Shown here one piece after another: positions 1 to 11,429 of a stretch of 64,000 nucleotides of DNA. This DNA comes from Minisyncoccota bacterium (GTDB taxonomy: Bacteria; Patescibacteriota; JACMRA01): assembly GCA_014376695.1 (NCBI GenBank), contig JACMRA010000003.1, positions 1 through 64,000 on the forward strand, read 5' to 3'. Numbering within the stretch: the stretch's first letter is position 1; the number at the start of each line of letters is the position of its first letter. Both the position numbers and the translations under genes were made by a program. The notes beneath the pieces are model-generated. The model did not search any database, was not told the DNA's origin, and saw nothing but the letters and a program-made list of their open reading frames with translations.

Positions 1-2156
1 AACCTAATACAACTCTTGGTAATCCAATCCCTGCTGGAACTACGGTTACTATAACTGATACTACAACTCCAGCTATTACCTTTACGGCAGTAATCAACAC
101 TAATGGAACTTATAGTCAAAGTCTTCCTGCTGGAACTTATAGTGTTACTGTAGTTGCTCCTATTGGTTACACTATTACTGGAAGTCCACTATCTAATCCA
201 ACTATTGTCACTGTTGTCCCAGGTCAAAGTAAAGATGCAGGTCAAGACGGCCTCTACTTTATTACAAGCATTAGCGGTTACGTCTTTAACGATAAAGCTA
301 ATAACGGAGCCAAAGATACTATTGATCTTCCAATTTTGGGTGTCACAATCCTCTTAACTGGCAGAGATATAAATAACCAAAATGTGAATAAACCTGCAGT
401 AACCGACACTACTGGTAAATATATATTTGATAGCCTTCTCCCGGGATTATATGTCATAACCGAAACTCAACCAATCCCCTATTTAGACGGAATTGCGTCG
501 GTGGGAACAGGTGCAAAAACCCAGGGAACTCTATCATATAACACTCAATCAGACATACAACTTGAATCCGGTAATCTCTCAATTAATAACAACTTTGCTG
601 AACTAGTATCTACTGCAATTGCAGGATTTACCTTTAACGACAGTAATAATAATGGTCAAAAAGATGCTGGCGATATAGGTATTAAGGATGTTACAATTAA
701 GCTGTCTGGAATAGATGATCGTGGAAGCGTAATTGACTTGTCAACTCAAACAAATAACGATGGTTACTACCAATTCAAAGATCTTCGACCAGGGAATTAT
801 ACAATAACTGAAATACAACCAAATAATTATTTAGATGGCAAAGACTCTCTCGGTACAAATAAGACCAATGCAACACTCAGTAACGACAAAATTGCAAATA
901 TTAATCTAGGGGAATCGATAGTAAGTGCGAATAATAACTTTGGCGAGTTGACGCCATCAAGTATTGGAGACACGGTCTGGATTGATACAAATAATAATGG
1001 TATTCAAGATATAGGAGAACCAGGTCTAAAGGATGTTAATATCCAACTATCAGGATCGGATGACTTAGGTGCAGTTACCAAAACTACCCTGACTGACATC
1101 AATGGTAAGTACCAATTCCAAAATCTTCGCCCAGGAAACTATTCTCTCGTGGCAACTATTCCAGTAGTGACAAATAAATATCGAGTCACAACCAAAAATG
1201 TAATTCCAGCCAACATCGAAAAAGATTCTGACTTTGCACTAGATACTGGCGGTCTCACGGCAAGCCTTAATAATATCAATGTCACTTCCGATTATATTAA
1301 CCTTAGCTACGATTTAGGATTATATCAATCGATAAACATCTCTGGTTACATATGGGAGGATGCCGACAAAAATGGGCTTCAAGATAACACAGAAGAATAC
1401 ATCCCAAACATCGAAGTTAAGTTATACCTATCCAGCGGTGTTCAGGTATTTGTAAATATTGATGGTGAAGATATTTCAAAAATAGTGACAGATTCTAAAG
1501 GCGATTATCGATTCGACAAACTAAGTCCAGGTGAGTACTATCTCATATTCGCAAAACCAAAATATACAGTGTTCACAACCAAAGTGACTTCCGACGGTTC
1601 AAAAAATAGCGATGTAGATAATAATGGCAAAACCAAAACATACACCTTTACATCGGGGCAAATAATAACCAATATTGACGCAGCGATTCAACCGCCCCCA
1701 CAAGAAATTATAATTACAGATCCTGTACCCTGCGGCGGTGATATATTTGGAAAAGTTGATAAATTTAACTTATTAGGTGCCAATTTTGTAAAGCTTACAA
1801 TGACCGAAAAAGCAACAGGCAAAGCCTATACATTCGAATTGCCGACCCAATCTGATGGCAAATACCAACTCAAAATTGAGTACTATGATTCAACCAAATC
1901 CAATTACGTTCAAGCAGGCAATTACAGAATTAATTACTCCACAGTTGACTACAGAGGTAGGGCGATCGGAGGTGAATATGACAGCGAAATTAAGCAATTC
2001 GAAAAATGCCTGCCACTTAAACCAGTGGAACCAACTCCATTAGCTAGTATGATTACCTTGATTAGAACAGGGGAACGAAAAAGCTTTGTAATACTATTAA
2101 GTATTGTTTTGACCCTGACAGGTACTGTAGGTGTTTCAATATACAAACGAAAGTAG
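1..2156 (+). CDS. Surface protein with SdrD/Cna-B-like repeats and C-terminal sorting signal (5' end outside window)
   Basis: The frame is open from base 3, well before the first ATG of the ORF track, so the gene is cut by the window edge. At least four repeats follow the SdrD B/Cna-B pattern: an opening such as 'IAGFTFNDSNNNGQKD', a 'G(I/L)KDV' strand and a closing 'YQFKDLRPGNY' strand. These modules are known as extracellular beta-sandwich stalks, often Ca-binding through the D-x-N-x-D-G loops visible here. The C-terminus has 'LIRTG', a hydrophobic segment and a 'YKRK' tail, the layout of a sortase signal, but without the proline of LPXTG. It is probably a wall- or envelope-anchored adhesin or stalk. 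The ligand is unknown. The same RTG tail occurs in two other proteins of the window. Confidence 0.85.
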   Translation, partial: PNTTLGNPIPAGTTVTITDTTTPAITFTAVINTNGTYSQSLPAGTYSVTVVAPIGYTITGSPLSNPTIVTVVPGQSKDAGQDGLYFITSISGYVFNDKANNGAKDTIDLPILGVTILLTGRDINNQNVNKPAVTDTTGKYIFDSLLPGLYVITETQPIPYLDGIASVGTGAKTQGTLSYNTQSDIQLESGNLSINNNFAELVSTAIAGFTFNDSNNNGQKDAGDIGIKDVTIKLSGIDDRGSVIDLSTQTNNDGYYQFKDLRPGNYTITEIQPNNYLDGKDSLGTNKTNATLSNDKIANINLGESIVSANNNFGELTPSSIGDTVWIDTNNNGIQDIGEPGLKDVNIQLSGSDDLGAVTKTTLTDINGKYQFQNLRPGNYSLVATIPVVTNKYRVTTKNVIPANIEKDSDFALDTGGLTASLNNINVTSDYINLSYDLGLYQSINISGYIWEDADKNGLQDNTEEYIPNIEVKLYLSSGVQVFVNIDGEDISKIVTDSKGDYRFDKLSPGEYYLIFAKPKYTVFTTKVTSDGSKNSDVDNNGKTKTYTFTSGQIITNIDAAIQPPPQEIIITDPVPCGGDIFGKVDKFNLLGANFVKLTMTEKATGKAYTFELPTQSDGKYQLKIEYYDSTKSNYVQAGNYRINYSTVDYRGRAIGGEYDSEIKQFEKCLPLKPVEPTPLASMITLIRTGERKSFVILLSIVLTLTGTVGVSIYKRK

Positions 2157-2185
2157 GGGAAACCTTCGAAACCCAAAAGCAAACT

Positions 2186-2209
2186 AACACCTAGAAATAG
2201 GTGTTTTTT
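2186..2209 (+). terminator. Rho-independent terminator of the surface protein gene
   Basis: An 8 bp stem AACACCTA/TAGGTGTT with a GAAA loop is followed by a T run, 30 bp after the stop codon. Confidence 0.85.
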
Positions 2210-2289
2210 GTTATGTCAATAAACTAAGATGAGCAACTTTAGAGGAAAAAGAAGTCAACAACAGATATTGCAGGTGATATGTAAATACA

Positions 2290-2312
2290 AGCTTTACAGG
2301 TGGATTCAAAAA
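2290..2312. repeat. 3' arm of the 23S precursor processing stem
   Basis: This 23 bp sequence is the exact reverse complement of 5556-5578. The pair encloses the 23S gene, as in the RNase III processing stalks of bacterial pre-23S RNA. A further 15 bp pair (2324-2338 with 5436-5450) lies inside it and continues helix 1. Together they bring the two ends of the precursor together. Confidence 0.85.
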
Positions 2313-2335
2313 TAGAATAGTAGCAAAAATTTAAT

Positions 2336-5436
<3,101 letters not shown>

Positions 5437-5555
5437 TTATTAAATTTTTGATACTAACTAAGAAACTTAAATTCAGATATATCTAAACTTACACATCATA
5501 ACTTTTTTAGAGCTAATCGTTGCAAAATAAATATTAGAATAAAGATGCTTTCTAC

Positions 5556-5578
5556 TTTTTGAATCCACCTGTAAAGCT
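5556..5578. repeat. 5' arm of the 23S precursor processing stem
   Basis: Exact 23 bp reverse complement of 2290-2312. It lies about 120 bp upstream of the mature 23S 5' end, and about 18 bp downstream of the predicted transcription start, so it is within the precursor. Five more base pairs can form inside it past a one-base bulge. Confidence 0.85.
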
Positions 5579-5603
5579 GCGAGGCTTTTTGTCTCACATT
5601 CAT

Positions 5604-5633
5604 AATATATTGATAATATTTTTGTTTTCTCAA
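5604..5633 (-). promoter_or_regulatory. Candidate promoter of the 23S gene
   Basis: On the minus strand, TTGAGA and TATATT are separated by 18 bp. The predicted start near 5596 is just outside the processing stem, which fits an independent 23S transcript. Confidence 0.6.
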
Positions 5634-5680
5634 ATTAATATCTGTTTAAACCTCGTTTTTGTTTTTATATATCAGCAAAT

Positions 5681-5705
5681 TTGCCCAAAGATAATCTAAG
5701 GGCAA
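5681..5705 (-). terminator. Possible weak terminator after rseP
   Basis: A TTGCCC/GGGCAA hairpin with an interrupted inner stem lies 30 bp past the rseP stop codon. The T run behind it is short, so termination may be partial and rseP transcripts could enter the 23S region. Confidence 0.35.
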
Positions 5706-5735
5706 TAAGAATTTTTGGTAAAAAGGGGTGCATAT

Positions 5736-7322
5736 TTACTTTGGAATTATAAATTTCAAAACGTCAGCACCTGCCACTAACAAGGATATACCCATCAATA
5801 GAAGAAATGTTAAACTAATGACAATACTCTCTATTTTTTTGTTACGTTTACCGATGATTGCCGTTAGCAAAATAATCACAAATCTACCTCCGTCGAGCGC
5901 GGGAATTGGCAACATATTCAGGACTGCCAAAGAAATCGATAGGACCGCAAAAAGATATAGTATCCCGTTGAATCCAAATTCTCCAAAGACTTTGTTGCTA
6001 ATACTACCTATTCCCACTGGGCCAGACACTGCTTGTAGTGCGTCACGGTTTTTGGCAGCTGGGTTTAGCGCCGAAAAAATTTGCCCGAGACCGTCAAAAG
6101 TCCCCTTGGTCACATCTACCATTTCTTGAGATGCTAATTGAAACACATTAAAGAAATCCCTTGGTATTCTTTTGACTCGATAACCTGTCGCTATGCCAAG
6201 CTTAAGATCACCGTCGCCAGCCTTAGTACCGTCAACCTCTTTTCTACTTTCCATTTCTCCAGAACCAAAAGTACCAATTACATCAAACTTTTGACCTTTA
6301 TATTTATTGAGGATAGTTCTTAGGTCGTCGAAGCTATTTAAGTTCGTTACATCATCCCCACCAATTTTTCTGATGTCGGATCCTTTTGGAATACCCGCAG
6401 CTTTGGCTAGGCTATTTTCACCTACCGCTTGAACATACAAACCAGTAGAAAGTCTCTGGCTGCTAGAATTTTGGGTATATTCCTTGAGTTCATTCATAAA
6501 CATTGGTTTGCCGCTGGCCGTATATACCGCTGGCAAACTTCCACCAAAATTTCCATTAGTTGGCAAAGCAATTCCAAACATTATCACAAATATCAAATAG
6601 GCAAAAACAAAATTAAAGATAATCCCACCGAAGATTATCAAGGTTTTTTGAATCAGATTTTTGCTATAAAAAGTCTCACGCCTAGCCAGTTTTGCTTGTT
6701 TCTCTATAATGGCCTCGTATTCCCATTCTACCAAAGTTTTGAGAGTGTTTAGTTTGGAGATTATTAGTTGCTTAATTTTTGAGAGTAATTCAGGATCGCT
6801 CGCGTCTAGATTTTGCGGAAGTGATTTGTACTTTATAATCGATGGATCTATCGCCCTTATTTCAACTGAAGTTAGTTCAATCAGGTTTTGGTTCTGGTTA
6901 ATCGCCTTGCAAAACCATTCCCAACTTGAGTCGTAGCTCAAACTATTGTCTATTATAACAGCCTCTACATCTTGATTAGAGATCAATTCATATGTCCTTT
7001 GCTTGATATAATCTGATTTGGCATTTGGATTTTTGAGATTATTCTGATAATCAGCCTCATCTATTGCGTCGTTATCACCAAATATACGGACAAAGCCTCC
7101 TAGCAACCACGGGTAAATTGACCAGGTAATTTTTCGCCACACAAATTTGATGCGGTGCTTGGTTAGGGGTAACCCGATAGCGAACTCGGGGATTTTGACT
7201 TTGAACAGTCTGGCTATTAATAGATGACCCATTTCGTGTACGACGACAAGTGGAGTTAATATGATAATGAACCAAAATAAGATTTGGGCGATATTGATAA
7301 ACGTATTGATTAATGTTTCCAT
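5736..7322 (-). CDS. rseP: Site-2 protease, M50 family, with PDZ domain (RseP-like)
   Basis: A membrane-embedded zinc metalloprotease of the RseP/SpoIVFB family. It cleaves transmembrane segments of anti-sigma factors or leftover signal peptides. The zinc site 'HEMGH' lies in the first membrane segment (about residue 29). The second half, 'NMLPIPALDGG', is the LDG motif in a late membrane segment and supplies the third ligand. A PDZ domain spans roughly residues 285-365 ('GENSLAKAAGIPKGSDI'). Between the first two membrane segments is a hydrophilic insert of about 150 residues, which makes the protein longer (528 aa) than E. coli RseP (450 aa). The start at 7322 has the local TATG context. 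No sigma or anti-sigma gene is nearby, so the substrate is unknown. Confidence 0.9.
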   Translation of the reverse strand: METLINTFINIAQILFWFIIILTPLVVVHEMGHLLIARLFKVKIPEFAIGLPLTKHRIKFVWRKITWSIYPWLLGGFVRIFGDNDAIDEADYQNNLKNPNAKSDYIKQRTYELISNQDVEAVIIDNSLSYDSSWEWFCKAINQNQNLIELTSVEIRAIDPSIIKYKSLPQNLDASDPELLSKIKQLIISKLNTLKTLVEWEYEAIIEKQAKLARRETFYSKNLIQKTLIIFGGIIFNFVFAYLIFVIMFGIALPTNGNFGGSLPAVYTASGKPMFMNELKEYTQNSSSQRLSTGLYVQAVGENSLAKAAGIPKGSDIRKIGGDDVTNLNSFDDLRTILNKYKGQKFDVIGTFGSGEMESRKEVDGTKAGDGDLKLGIATGYRVKRIPRDFFNVFQLASQEMVDVTKGTFDGLGQIFSALNPAAKNRDALQAVSGPVGIGSISNKVFGEFGFNGILYLFAVLSISLAVLNMLPIPALDGGRFVIILLTAIIGKRNKKIESIVISLTFLLLMGISLLVAGADVLKFIIPK

Positions 7323-7516
7323 ATGATAATGATATTATTAGCTATCTTACCCAATAATTATTAATCACATAACCAATATTAGTCAAAGTCAGTCAAATTT
7401 AACTTTCAATTTTTTATTTATGTGTTGACAATTTTTTATTTATAAGAAATTACTTTATATAAAAGAAGTTCAGATTTTTATATCTGTCAAGATTATTCCC
7501 AACCGCCATTCAAATT

Positions 7517-8014
7517 ATGTCAAGAAGAAAAAGAGTTCTAAAGCGACCAGTTATTTTAGCTGATAAAAATTTCGGAAGTATCCTAGTTAGTAAGCTAATC
7601 AACCGCGTAATGTGGAGCGGCAAAAAAACTATTGCTAGCCGAATTGTAACCACAGCCTTGATGGAAGCTGCCAAAGAGGTAGAAGTAACCGAAGTTGAAT
7701 TGCTAGATGCAGTACTCGACCAAGTCACCCCAAAGGTAGAAGTCCAATCAATGCGAGTTGGAGGTGCCAACTACCAAGTACCAATGGAACCACGTCCAGA
7801 GCGAGCTTTGCGACTTGCGCTCACTTGGATTGTTGACTCAGCCCGCAAAATGAAAGGCAAACCAATGAATCTCAAACTCAAGCAGATTATGGTCGAGTCC
7901 TTCAACGGTCAAGGTCCAGCTGTTGCCAAGCGAAATGCAGTCCACCAAACAGCCGCTGGTAACCGAGCCTTCACCCACCTTGCCTACCGAGCCAAAAAGA
8001 AGGCTAGCGCGTAA
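7517..8014 (+). CDS. rpsG: 30S ribosomal protein S7
   Basis: S7 is a primary 16S rRNA-binding protein that nucleates the head of the small subunit and lines the E site. The 165 aa product matches the family along its length: a basic N-terminus 'MSRRKRVLKRP', the 'GGANYQVPMEPRPERA' block and the 'AVHQTAAGNRAFTHLAYR' C-terminus. Usually S7 sits in the str operon (rpsL-rpsG-fusA-tuf). Here it stands alone with its own terminator, and tuf is 47 kb away. The gene diverges from rseP. A TTGACA element occurs near 7424 in the leader, but its -10 box is unclear. Confidence 0.97.
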   Translation: MSRRKRVLKRPVILADKNFGSILVSKLINRVMWSGKKTIASRIVTTALMEAAKEVEVTEVELLDAVLDQVTPKVEVQSMRVGGANYQVPMEPRPERALRLALTWIVDSARKMKGKPMNLKLKQIMVESFNGQGPAVAKRNAVHQTAAGNRAFTHLAYRAKKKASA

Positions 8015-8040
8015 GCCCTTAGTAAATCAAATCGTATTTT

Positions 8041-8066
8041 ACCTCCGTTCTGGAGGTATTTTTTTT
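8041..8066 (+). terminator. Terminator of rpsG
   Basis: ACCTCC/GGAGGT stem with a 5 nt loop, followed by a run of T, 26 bp after the stop codon. Confidence 0.9.
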
Positions 8067-8114
8067 AAGTGTTTCTTGGCTAGAGTTTACTTTTAACCTA
8101 TTAAAATCAAATAC

Positions 8115-8143
8115 TTGACTAAGCAGTGTGTGTGTGTTAGCAT
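8115..8143 (+). promoter_or_regulatory. Promoter with TG-repeat spacer, copy 1
   Basis: TTGACT and TAGCAT are separated by 17 bp, most of it a TG dinucleotide run. The same promoter precedes the paralogous gene at 9900 but there the run is one TG unit shorter and the spacer is 15 bp. The long leader (about 70 nt) is also conserved between the two copies. Confidence 0.5.
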
Positions 8144-8219
8144 TTGAGTAGATACAAGGCTATTAGTCGGTGCATCTTTTTTACAGTTTTCAAAATACAA
8201 TCAAATCCAGAGGTCTTTC

Positions 8220-8429
8220 ATGAAACGTCGAGTACTTCTTCCTTTTGCCCTAATTACTAGTTTATTAATCAATTTACCTGCCCAGGCAACAGTCGTTAAA
8301 CTCGGTGGGCCATGCATTAAATTAGTAAAATTAAAAGGAGGCAAAGCCCGGCTAAGCCCCGGTACATTTCAAGAAATATTTGTAAGAAATCCTGATGGCA
8401 CAAGGTCGACAATGCTTTTTTGTAAATAA
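8220..8429 (+). CDS. Small secreted two-cysteine protein, copy 1
   Basis: A 69 aa protein of unknown function. Residues 1-23 form a Sec signal peptide ending 'LPAQA', leaving a mature chain of about 46 residues. That chain is basic, with the core 'GGPCIKLVKLKGGKARL' and a C-terminal 'FCK'. The two cysteines could form a disulfide bridge outside the cell. The paralogue at 9900 shares the pattern G-x-PCIKLVK-x-KGGKARL, RN-x-DGT and a C-terminal cysteine. Size, charge and secretion would fit a peptide toxin, an adhesion or a wall-binding factor, but nothing in the sequence decides between them. Confidence 0.7.
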   Translation: MKRRVLLPFALITSLLINLPAQATVVKLGGPCIKLVKLKGGKARLSPGTFQEIFVRNPDGTRSTMLFCK

Positions 8430-8645
8430 TAATAGCTTTTTGCCTTAATTGTTTTTGAAACCTGTATAATTTAGACCCAACTTAAATTACAAGTATCAAA
8501 ATTCTACGGAACCTCTGTAGAAAAACAACCCCCCAAGCAATTGGGGTGGTTTTATGGGCAGTAATACTTTAAAGTTTGACAACTTACAGAAATAGTACTA
8601 TTTTTAACAAGTTAACTTAACAAAAACTATATAAATATTGTAAGT

Positions 8646-9794
8646 ATGCAAAAACTCATCTCCCGCTATCTTAAGCCCCAAATCCTCGAAGTCTTACATC
8701 AAGGAAAAGTAATAGTCCTATACGGTGCAAGGCGAACTGGTAAAACTACCCTAGTCAAAGACATTTTAGTTGATTATGCTGAAACTGGTCGGTACCTAAA
8801 CTGCGATTTATTGAGTGATAGAAATATGCTCCAAACTACTGATCACCGTGAGTTATTTAGTTATCTTGGAGGGTACAAATTGGTAGTTATCGACGAAGCT
8901 CAAAGCATCCCTAATATTGGATTAGTACTAAAAATTCTCGTAGATACCTTCCCCGAAATACAAGTTATCGCCATCGGTAGCTCTAGTTTTGATTTGGCTA
9001 ATAAGATTGGTGAACCTCTTACAGGTCGCTCACGACAATTTATGATGTTTCCGCTCTCTCTCGGTGAAATTGGTGAAAGTGGTTATGACCGGTTAAGTAT
9101 AGAATCTGGGCTTGGTAATTTACTTAGATTCGGTAGTATGCCATCAGTTTTTGACAGACCCGAAAGTCAGGCCATCCCCGAAATCCAAGAAATCGCAACT
9201 AACTATCTTTATCGAGATGTTCTAATGCATGAAAAACTCAAAAAATCTGAATTGCTCGATAATTTGCTAGAAGTTCTAGCATTGCAATTAGGCAGTGAAG
9301 TCTCATACAATGAATTAGCTCAAACACTCAATACCTCACCACAAACCATCCAAAAATATATTGAACTATTAGAAAAATCCTTTGTCGTTTTTCGCATAAA
9401 ATCTCTGTGTCGCAACCCTCGAAAAGAACTCGAAATCAAAAATAGTCGCAAGGTATATTTCTACGATCTAGGTGTCCGTAACAGCATTGTCAGAAATTTT
9501 AATCCAATTAATCTTAGAACAGATATAGGAGCTCTATGGGAAAACTTTTGCATACTCGAATTAATGAAAAAACTAAACAGAGATCAAATATTTTATAATC
9601 AATATTTTTGGAGGACAAAAGGCGCGATGAAAGAAATTGATCTAGTTATAGATTACGGGGGGCAGTTAAAAGCATACGAATTCAAATGGAATCAAAAGAA
9701 AATTCCCAAATTCCCAACCCAATTTCAATCATTTTATACCGGTGCAACTTTTACGGTTGTTAATTCTCAGAACTTTTGGAATGAACTGGTTTAA
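8646..9794 (+). CDS. AAA-type ATPase with C-terminal DUF4143 nuclease-like domain
   Basis: A member of the large DUF4143/COG1373 ATPase family that is common in reduced genomes and of uncertain function. The N-terminal third carries Walker A 'GARRTGKTT' (about residues 27-35) and Walker B 'LVVIDEAQ'. A winged-helix-like middle section, 'YNELAQTLNTSPQTIQKYIELL', is followed by the DUF4143 region 'KVYFYDLGVRNSIV'. The end carries a PD-(D/E)XK-like 'EIDLVIDYGG...YEFKW' motif. At 382 aa it is full length. It lies between the two copies of the small secreted protein cassette. A decayed homologue follows at 10225-10688 and a third copy enters the window at its right edge. A role in DNA transactions or in regulation of mobile elements is only inference. 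Confidence 0.85.
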   Translation: MQKLISRYLKPQILEVLHQGKVIVLYGARRTGKTTLVKDILVDYAETGRYLNCDLLSDRNMLQTTDHRELFSYLGGYKLVVIDEAQSIPNIGLVLKILVDTFPEIQVIAIGSSSFDLANKIGEPLTGRSRQFMMFPLSLGEIGESGYDRLSIESGLGNLLRFGSMPSVFDRPESQAIPEIQEIATNYLYRDVLMHEKLKKSELLDNLLEVLALQLGSEVSYNELAQTLNTSPQTIQKYIELLEKSFVVFRIKSLCRNPRKELEIKNSRKVYFYDLGVRNSIVRNFNPINLRTDIGALWENFCILELMKKLNRDQIFYNQYFWRTKGAMKEIDLVIDYGGQLKAYEFKWNQKKIPKFPTQFQSFYTGATFTVVNSQNFWNELV

Positions 9795-9801
9795 AATTGA
9801 C

Positions 9802-9828
9802 TTGACTAAGTAGTGTGTGTGTTAGCAT
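9802..9828 (+). promoter_or_regulatory. Promoter with TG-repeat spacer, copy 2
   Basis: TTGACT and TAGCAT as in copy 1, but the TG run is shorter and the spacer is 15 bp. This spacing is expected to be weaker for a housekeeping sigma factor. Confidence 0.45.
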
Positions 9829-9899
9829 TTGAGTAGATACGACGATCAGTTTTTTCTACTTTATATTCGGTTTCAAATATTCAATCAGGAGTTTTTCTC

Positions 9900-10121
9900 A
9901 TGAAACGTTCAATTCTTGCTCTAGGTGTCAGTTTCGCTTTCAGCCTTTCTATAGCTTTCCCACTGTCTGTTCAAGCAGCAGCTGCTCCTAAACTTGGGGC
10001 TCCATGTATTAAATTAGTAAAAAAGAAGGGTGGAAAAGCCCGGCTGGGGGCTGGTTTCTTTCAAGATAAAATAATCAGAAACAAGGACGGGACTATGGCC
10101 ACAAAACTGTGGTGTCGGTAA
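9900..10121 (+). CDS. Small secreted two-cysteine protein, copy 2
   Basis: A 73 aa paralogue of the protein at 8220. A signal peptide of about 26-28 residues ends 'SVQAAAA'. The mature part has 'LGAPCIKLVKKKGGKARL', 'RNKDGT' and a terminal 'WCR', so both cysteines are kept. Divergence is highest in the signal peptide and in the linker before the RN-x-DGT motif. The coding sequence is intact, which suggests both copies are under selection. A GGAG lies 8-9 bases before the ATG, one of the few Shine-Dalgarno-like sites in the window. Function unknown. Confidence 0.7.
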   Translation: MKRSILALGVSFAFSLSIAFPLSVQAAAAPKLGAPCIKLVKKKGGKARLGAGFFQDKIIRNKDGTMATKLWCR

Positions 10122-10224
10122 TTTTTGAAACCTGTAATTTAGATCATCTCTAAACCAAGTATCAAAGTTCTATAGAACTTCTGTAGAATAACAATAAGCC
10201 CCGCTAGAAACAATTGGGGTGATT

Positions 10225-10688
10225 TTATCCCTGGGTGATAGTTGGTGAAATAAATTCAATGAAGTTCTCGCGATTAATTAGCTCAAGTGTACTCCCTGGA
10301 TATTGAGTTGTAAATTGGTAGGAACCTTTGGTCATTTTTGACTTGTTGTATTTGAACTCATAGCCGTGCAAGACTCCGTCAACGTCCTCTACAAAGTCAA
10401 TCTCATTCTGATTAGATGTTCGCCAAAAATAATACTTGCCGTATTTTTGATTGTTATAATTATATTTGAATCTCTCGCTCACACAAAAATTTTCCCAAAG
10501 AGCCCCAATATCACCGCGTAGGTTCAATTGATTAAATCTCTCCAAAAAACTGTTACGAATACCCAAATCCCAAAAATAAATCTTAAATGATCTCGTTAAT
10601 TCATTATTGCCATCGCGAGTGTAGTTTTAGCAATCTTATGGTTGTCCAATGTCTCTATAACCTGACCTTCTATTGTTCGTTGATACAT
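10225..10688 (-). pseudogene. Decayed DUF4143 ATPase with an internal deletion
   Basis: Reading leftwards from an ATG at 10688, the first frame gives 'MYQRTIEGQVIETLDNHKIA' and 'KTTLAMAIMN' then a stop. This matches the N-terminus and the end of the P-loop of DUF4143 ATPases, with the glycine-rich part missing. A shifted frame then resumes with 'ELTRSFKIYFWDLGIRN', the DUF4143 start, and continues to an intact C-terminus with 'EIDFV...GYEFKY'. The ATPase core between them (about 200 residues) is gone. The ORF track shows only the last 113 aa. This is a remnant of a second ATPase, next to the second copy of the secreted protein cassette. Confidence 0.8.
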
Positions 10689-10784
10689 ATATTTATAATT
10701 TTTTATGTAGTCTAATACCTAAATGTATAGTTTTTTCGGTAGTTTGCTAAGTCAGAATAAAAAAATATTAAGTTGGCCGGGCAT

Positions 10785-11195
10785 CTAAATCATAGATACA
10801 AAATCTAAGCTATTAGTCATATAATTAACCACTAAATTTGACTTATTGCTCCTGCAGATTTTTTCGAGAAAGGCCGTACCAAGAATACAGTCAATTTCCT
10901 GCGGTAGGATTACTGTTACCACGTTATAAGACGCAGCGATCTCCGGTAACTCGAATATAACATTAGCCAGCCGGGTCAAAATAGCTTTGCCATCACCAAG
11001 AATGGTATTACTAGCTTTGCCTGGGATTGGAATAAGTTTTAGACTTTGGGCAACTTTGGCATTAATTAGTAAGTCCCCGTCAAAACCCGTATCGACCACA
11101 CACCTGAGGTAGCGACTATTGGAATCGGATTGAAGAAGGCAATCTAAATACAGGTATTTCATCGTTTTTTGCGGTGAGGATAGGGTTGTAGTCAT
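10785..11195 (-). CDS. Retropepsin-like aspartic protease family protein
   Basis: A 136 aa protein with the features of clan AA single-domain aspartic proteases. 'VVDTGFDGDLLI' carries the catalytic D-T-G and the following hydrophobic strand, and 'IDCILGTAFL' matches the hydrophobic-hydrophobic-G motif near the end of the fold. Such proteins act as homodimers. The start at 11195 has the local TATG context, and an alternative is an ATG at 11162 ('MKYLYLDCLL'), where the clear fold begins. The gene overlaps the end of the upstream gene by 80 bp, or 47 bp with the shorter start, so translation is probably coupled. Substrate unknown. Confidence 0.7.
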   Translation of the reverse strand: MTTTLSSPQKTMKYLYLDCLLQSDSNSRYLRCVVDTGFDGDLLINAKVAQSLKLIPIPGKASNTILGDGKAILTRLANVIFELPEIAASYNVVTVILPQEIDCILGTAFLEKICRSNKSNLVVNYMTNSLDFVSMI

Positions 11196-11421
11196 ACAGG
11201 TCGTTGGAGGTTTTTATATTAATAATTGGGAGGGAGGATTCGACGGTAATTTGTTTTTTGGGGATTTGTTTGGCTTGAGATTCTAGTATTTGAGTTGCAA
11301 AGTCGCGAAATAGCTTGGCTAGGGTCGTTTGTTTGGTGTGAGCCAGTTGCTTAAGATTACTATAGAGGGACTTATCTAACTGGATATTAAGCGTGGCTAA
11401 ATCTTTGGTTGTAGTAGTCAT
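11116..11421 (-). CDS. Small ribbon-helix-helix-like protein, possible antitoxin
   Basis: A 101 aa protein. The N-terminal half 'ATLNIQLDKSLYSNLKQLA' has the strand-then-helix pattern of ribbon-helix-helix DNA-binding proteins. The C-terminal half is hydrophilic and probably extended, as in antitoxins that wrap a partner. It overlaps the retropepsin-like gene downstream and has a good promoter of its own, so the two form a two-gene unit similar in layout to toxin-antitoxin operons. The family assignment is by pattern only, and no specific antitoxin family is recognised. Confidence 0.55.
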   Translation of the reverse strand: MTTTTKDLATLNIQLDKSLYSNLKQLAHTKQTTLAKLFRDFATQILESQAKQIPKKQITVESSLPIINIKTSNDLYDYNPILTAKNDEIPVFRLPSSIRFQ

Positions 11422-11429
11422 ATATAATT

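Larger units (their letters stand above)
8113..8558 (+). repeat. Duplicated cassette, copy 1 (promoter, small secreted protein, 3' hairpin)
   Basis: The promoter block 'TTGACTAAG(C/T)AGTGTG', the coding region and a 3' block ('TTTTTGAAACCTGTA' then 'GTATCAAA' and a CCCC/GGGG hairpin) recur in the same order at 9800-10235. The similarity extends through non-coding flanks, so this is a segmental duplication rather than only two related genes. Confidence 0.75.
9800..10235 (+). repeat. Duplicated cassette, copy 2
   Basis: Second copy of the promoter, small secreted gene and 3' block described at 8113-8558. The end of this copy runs into the stop codon of the decayed ATPase on the other strand. 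Confidence 0.75.

Noticed and set aside
154-357. 67 aa ORF at the left edge
   Set aside because: It is a shadow frame of the surface protein, which is open in frame 3 from base 3.
2157-2289. 5S rRNA after 23S
   Set aside because: Looked for the conserved 5S core on both strands downstream of 23S and did not find it.
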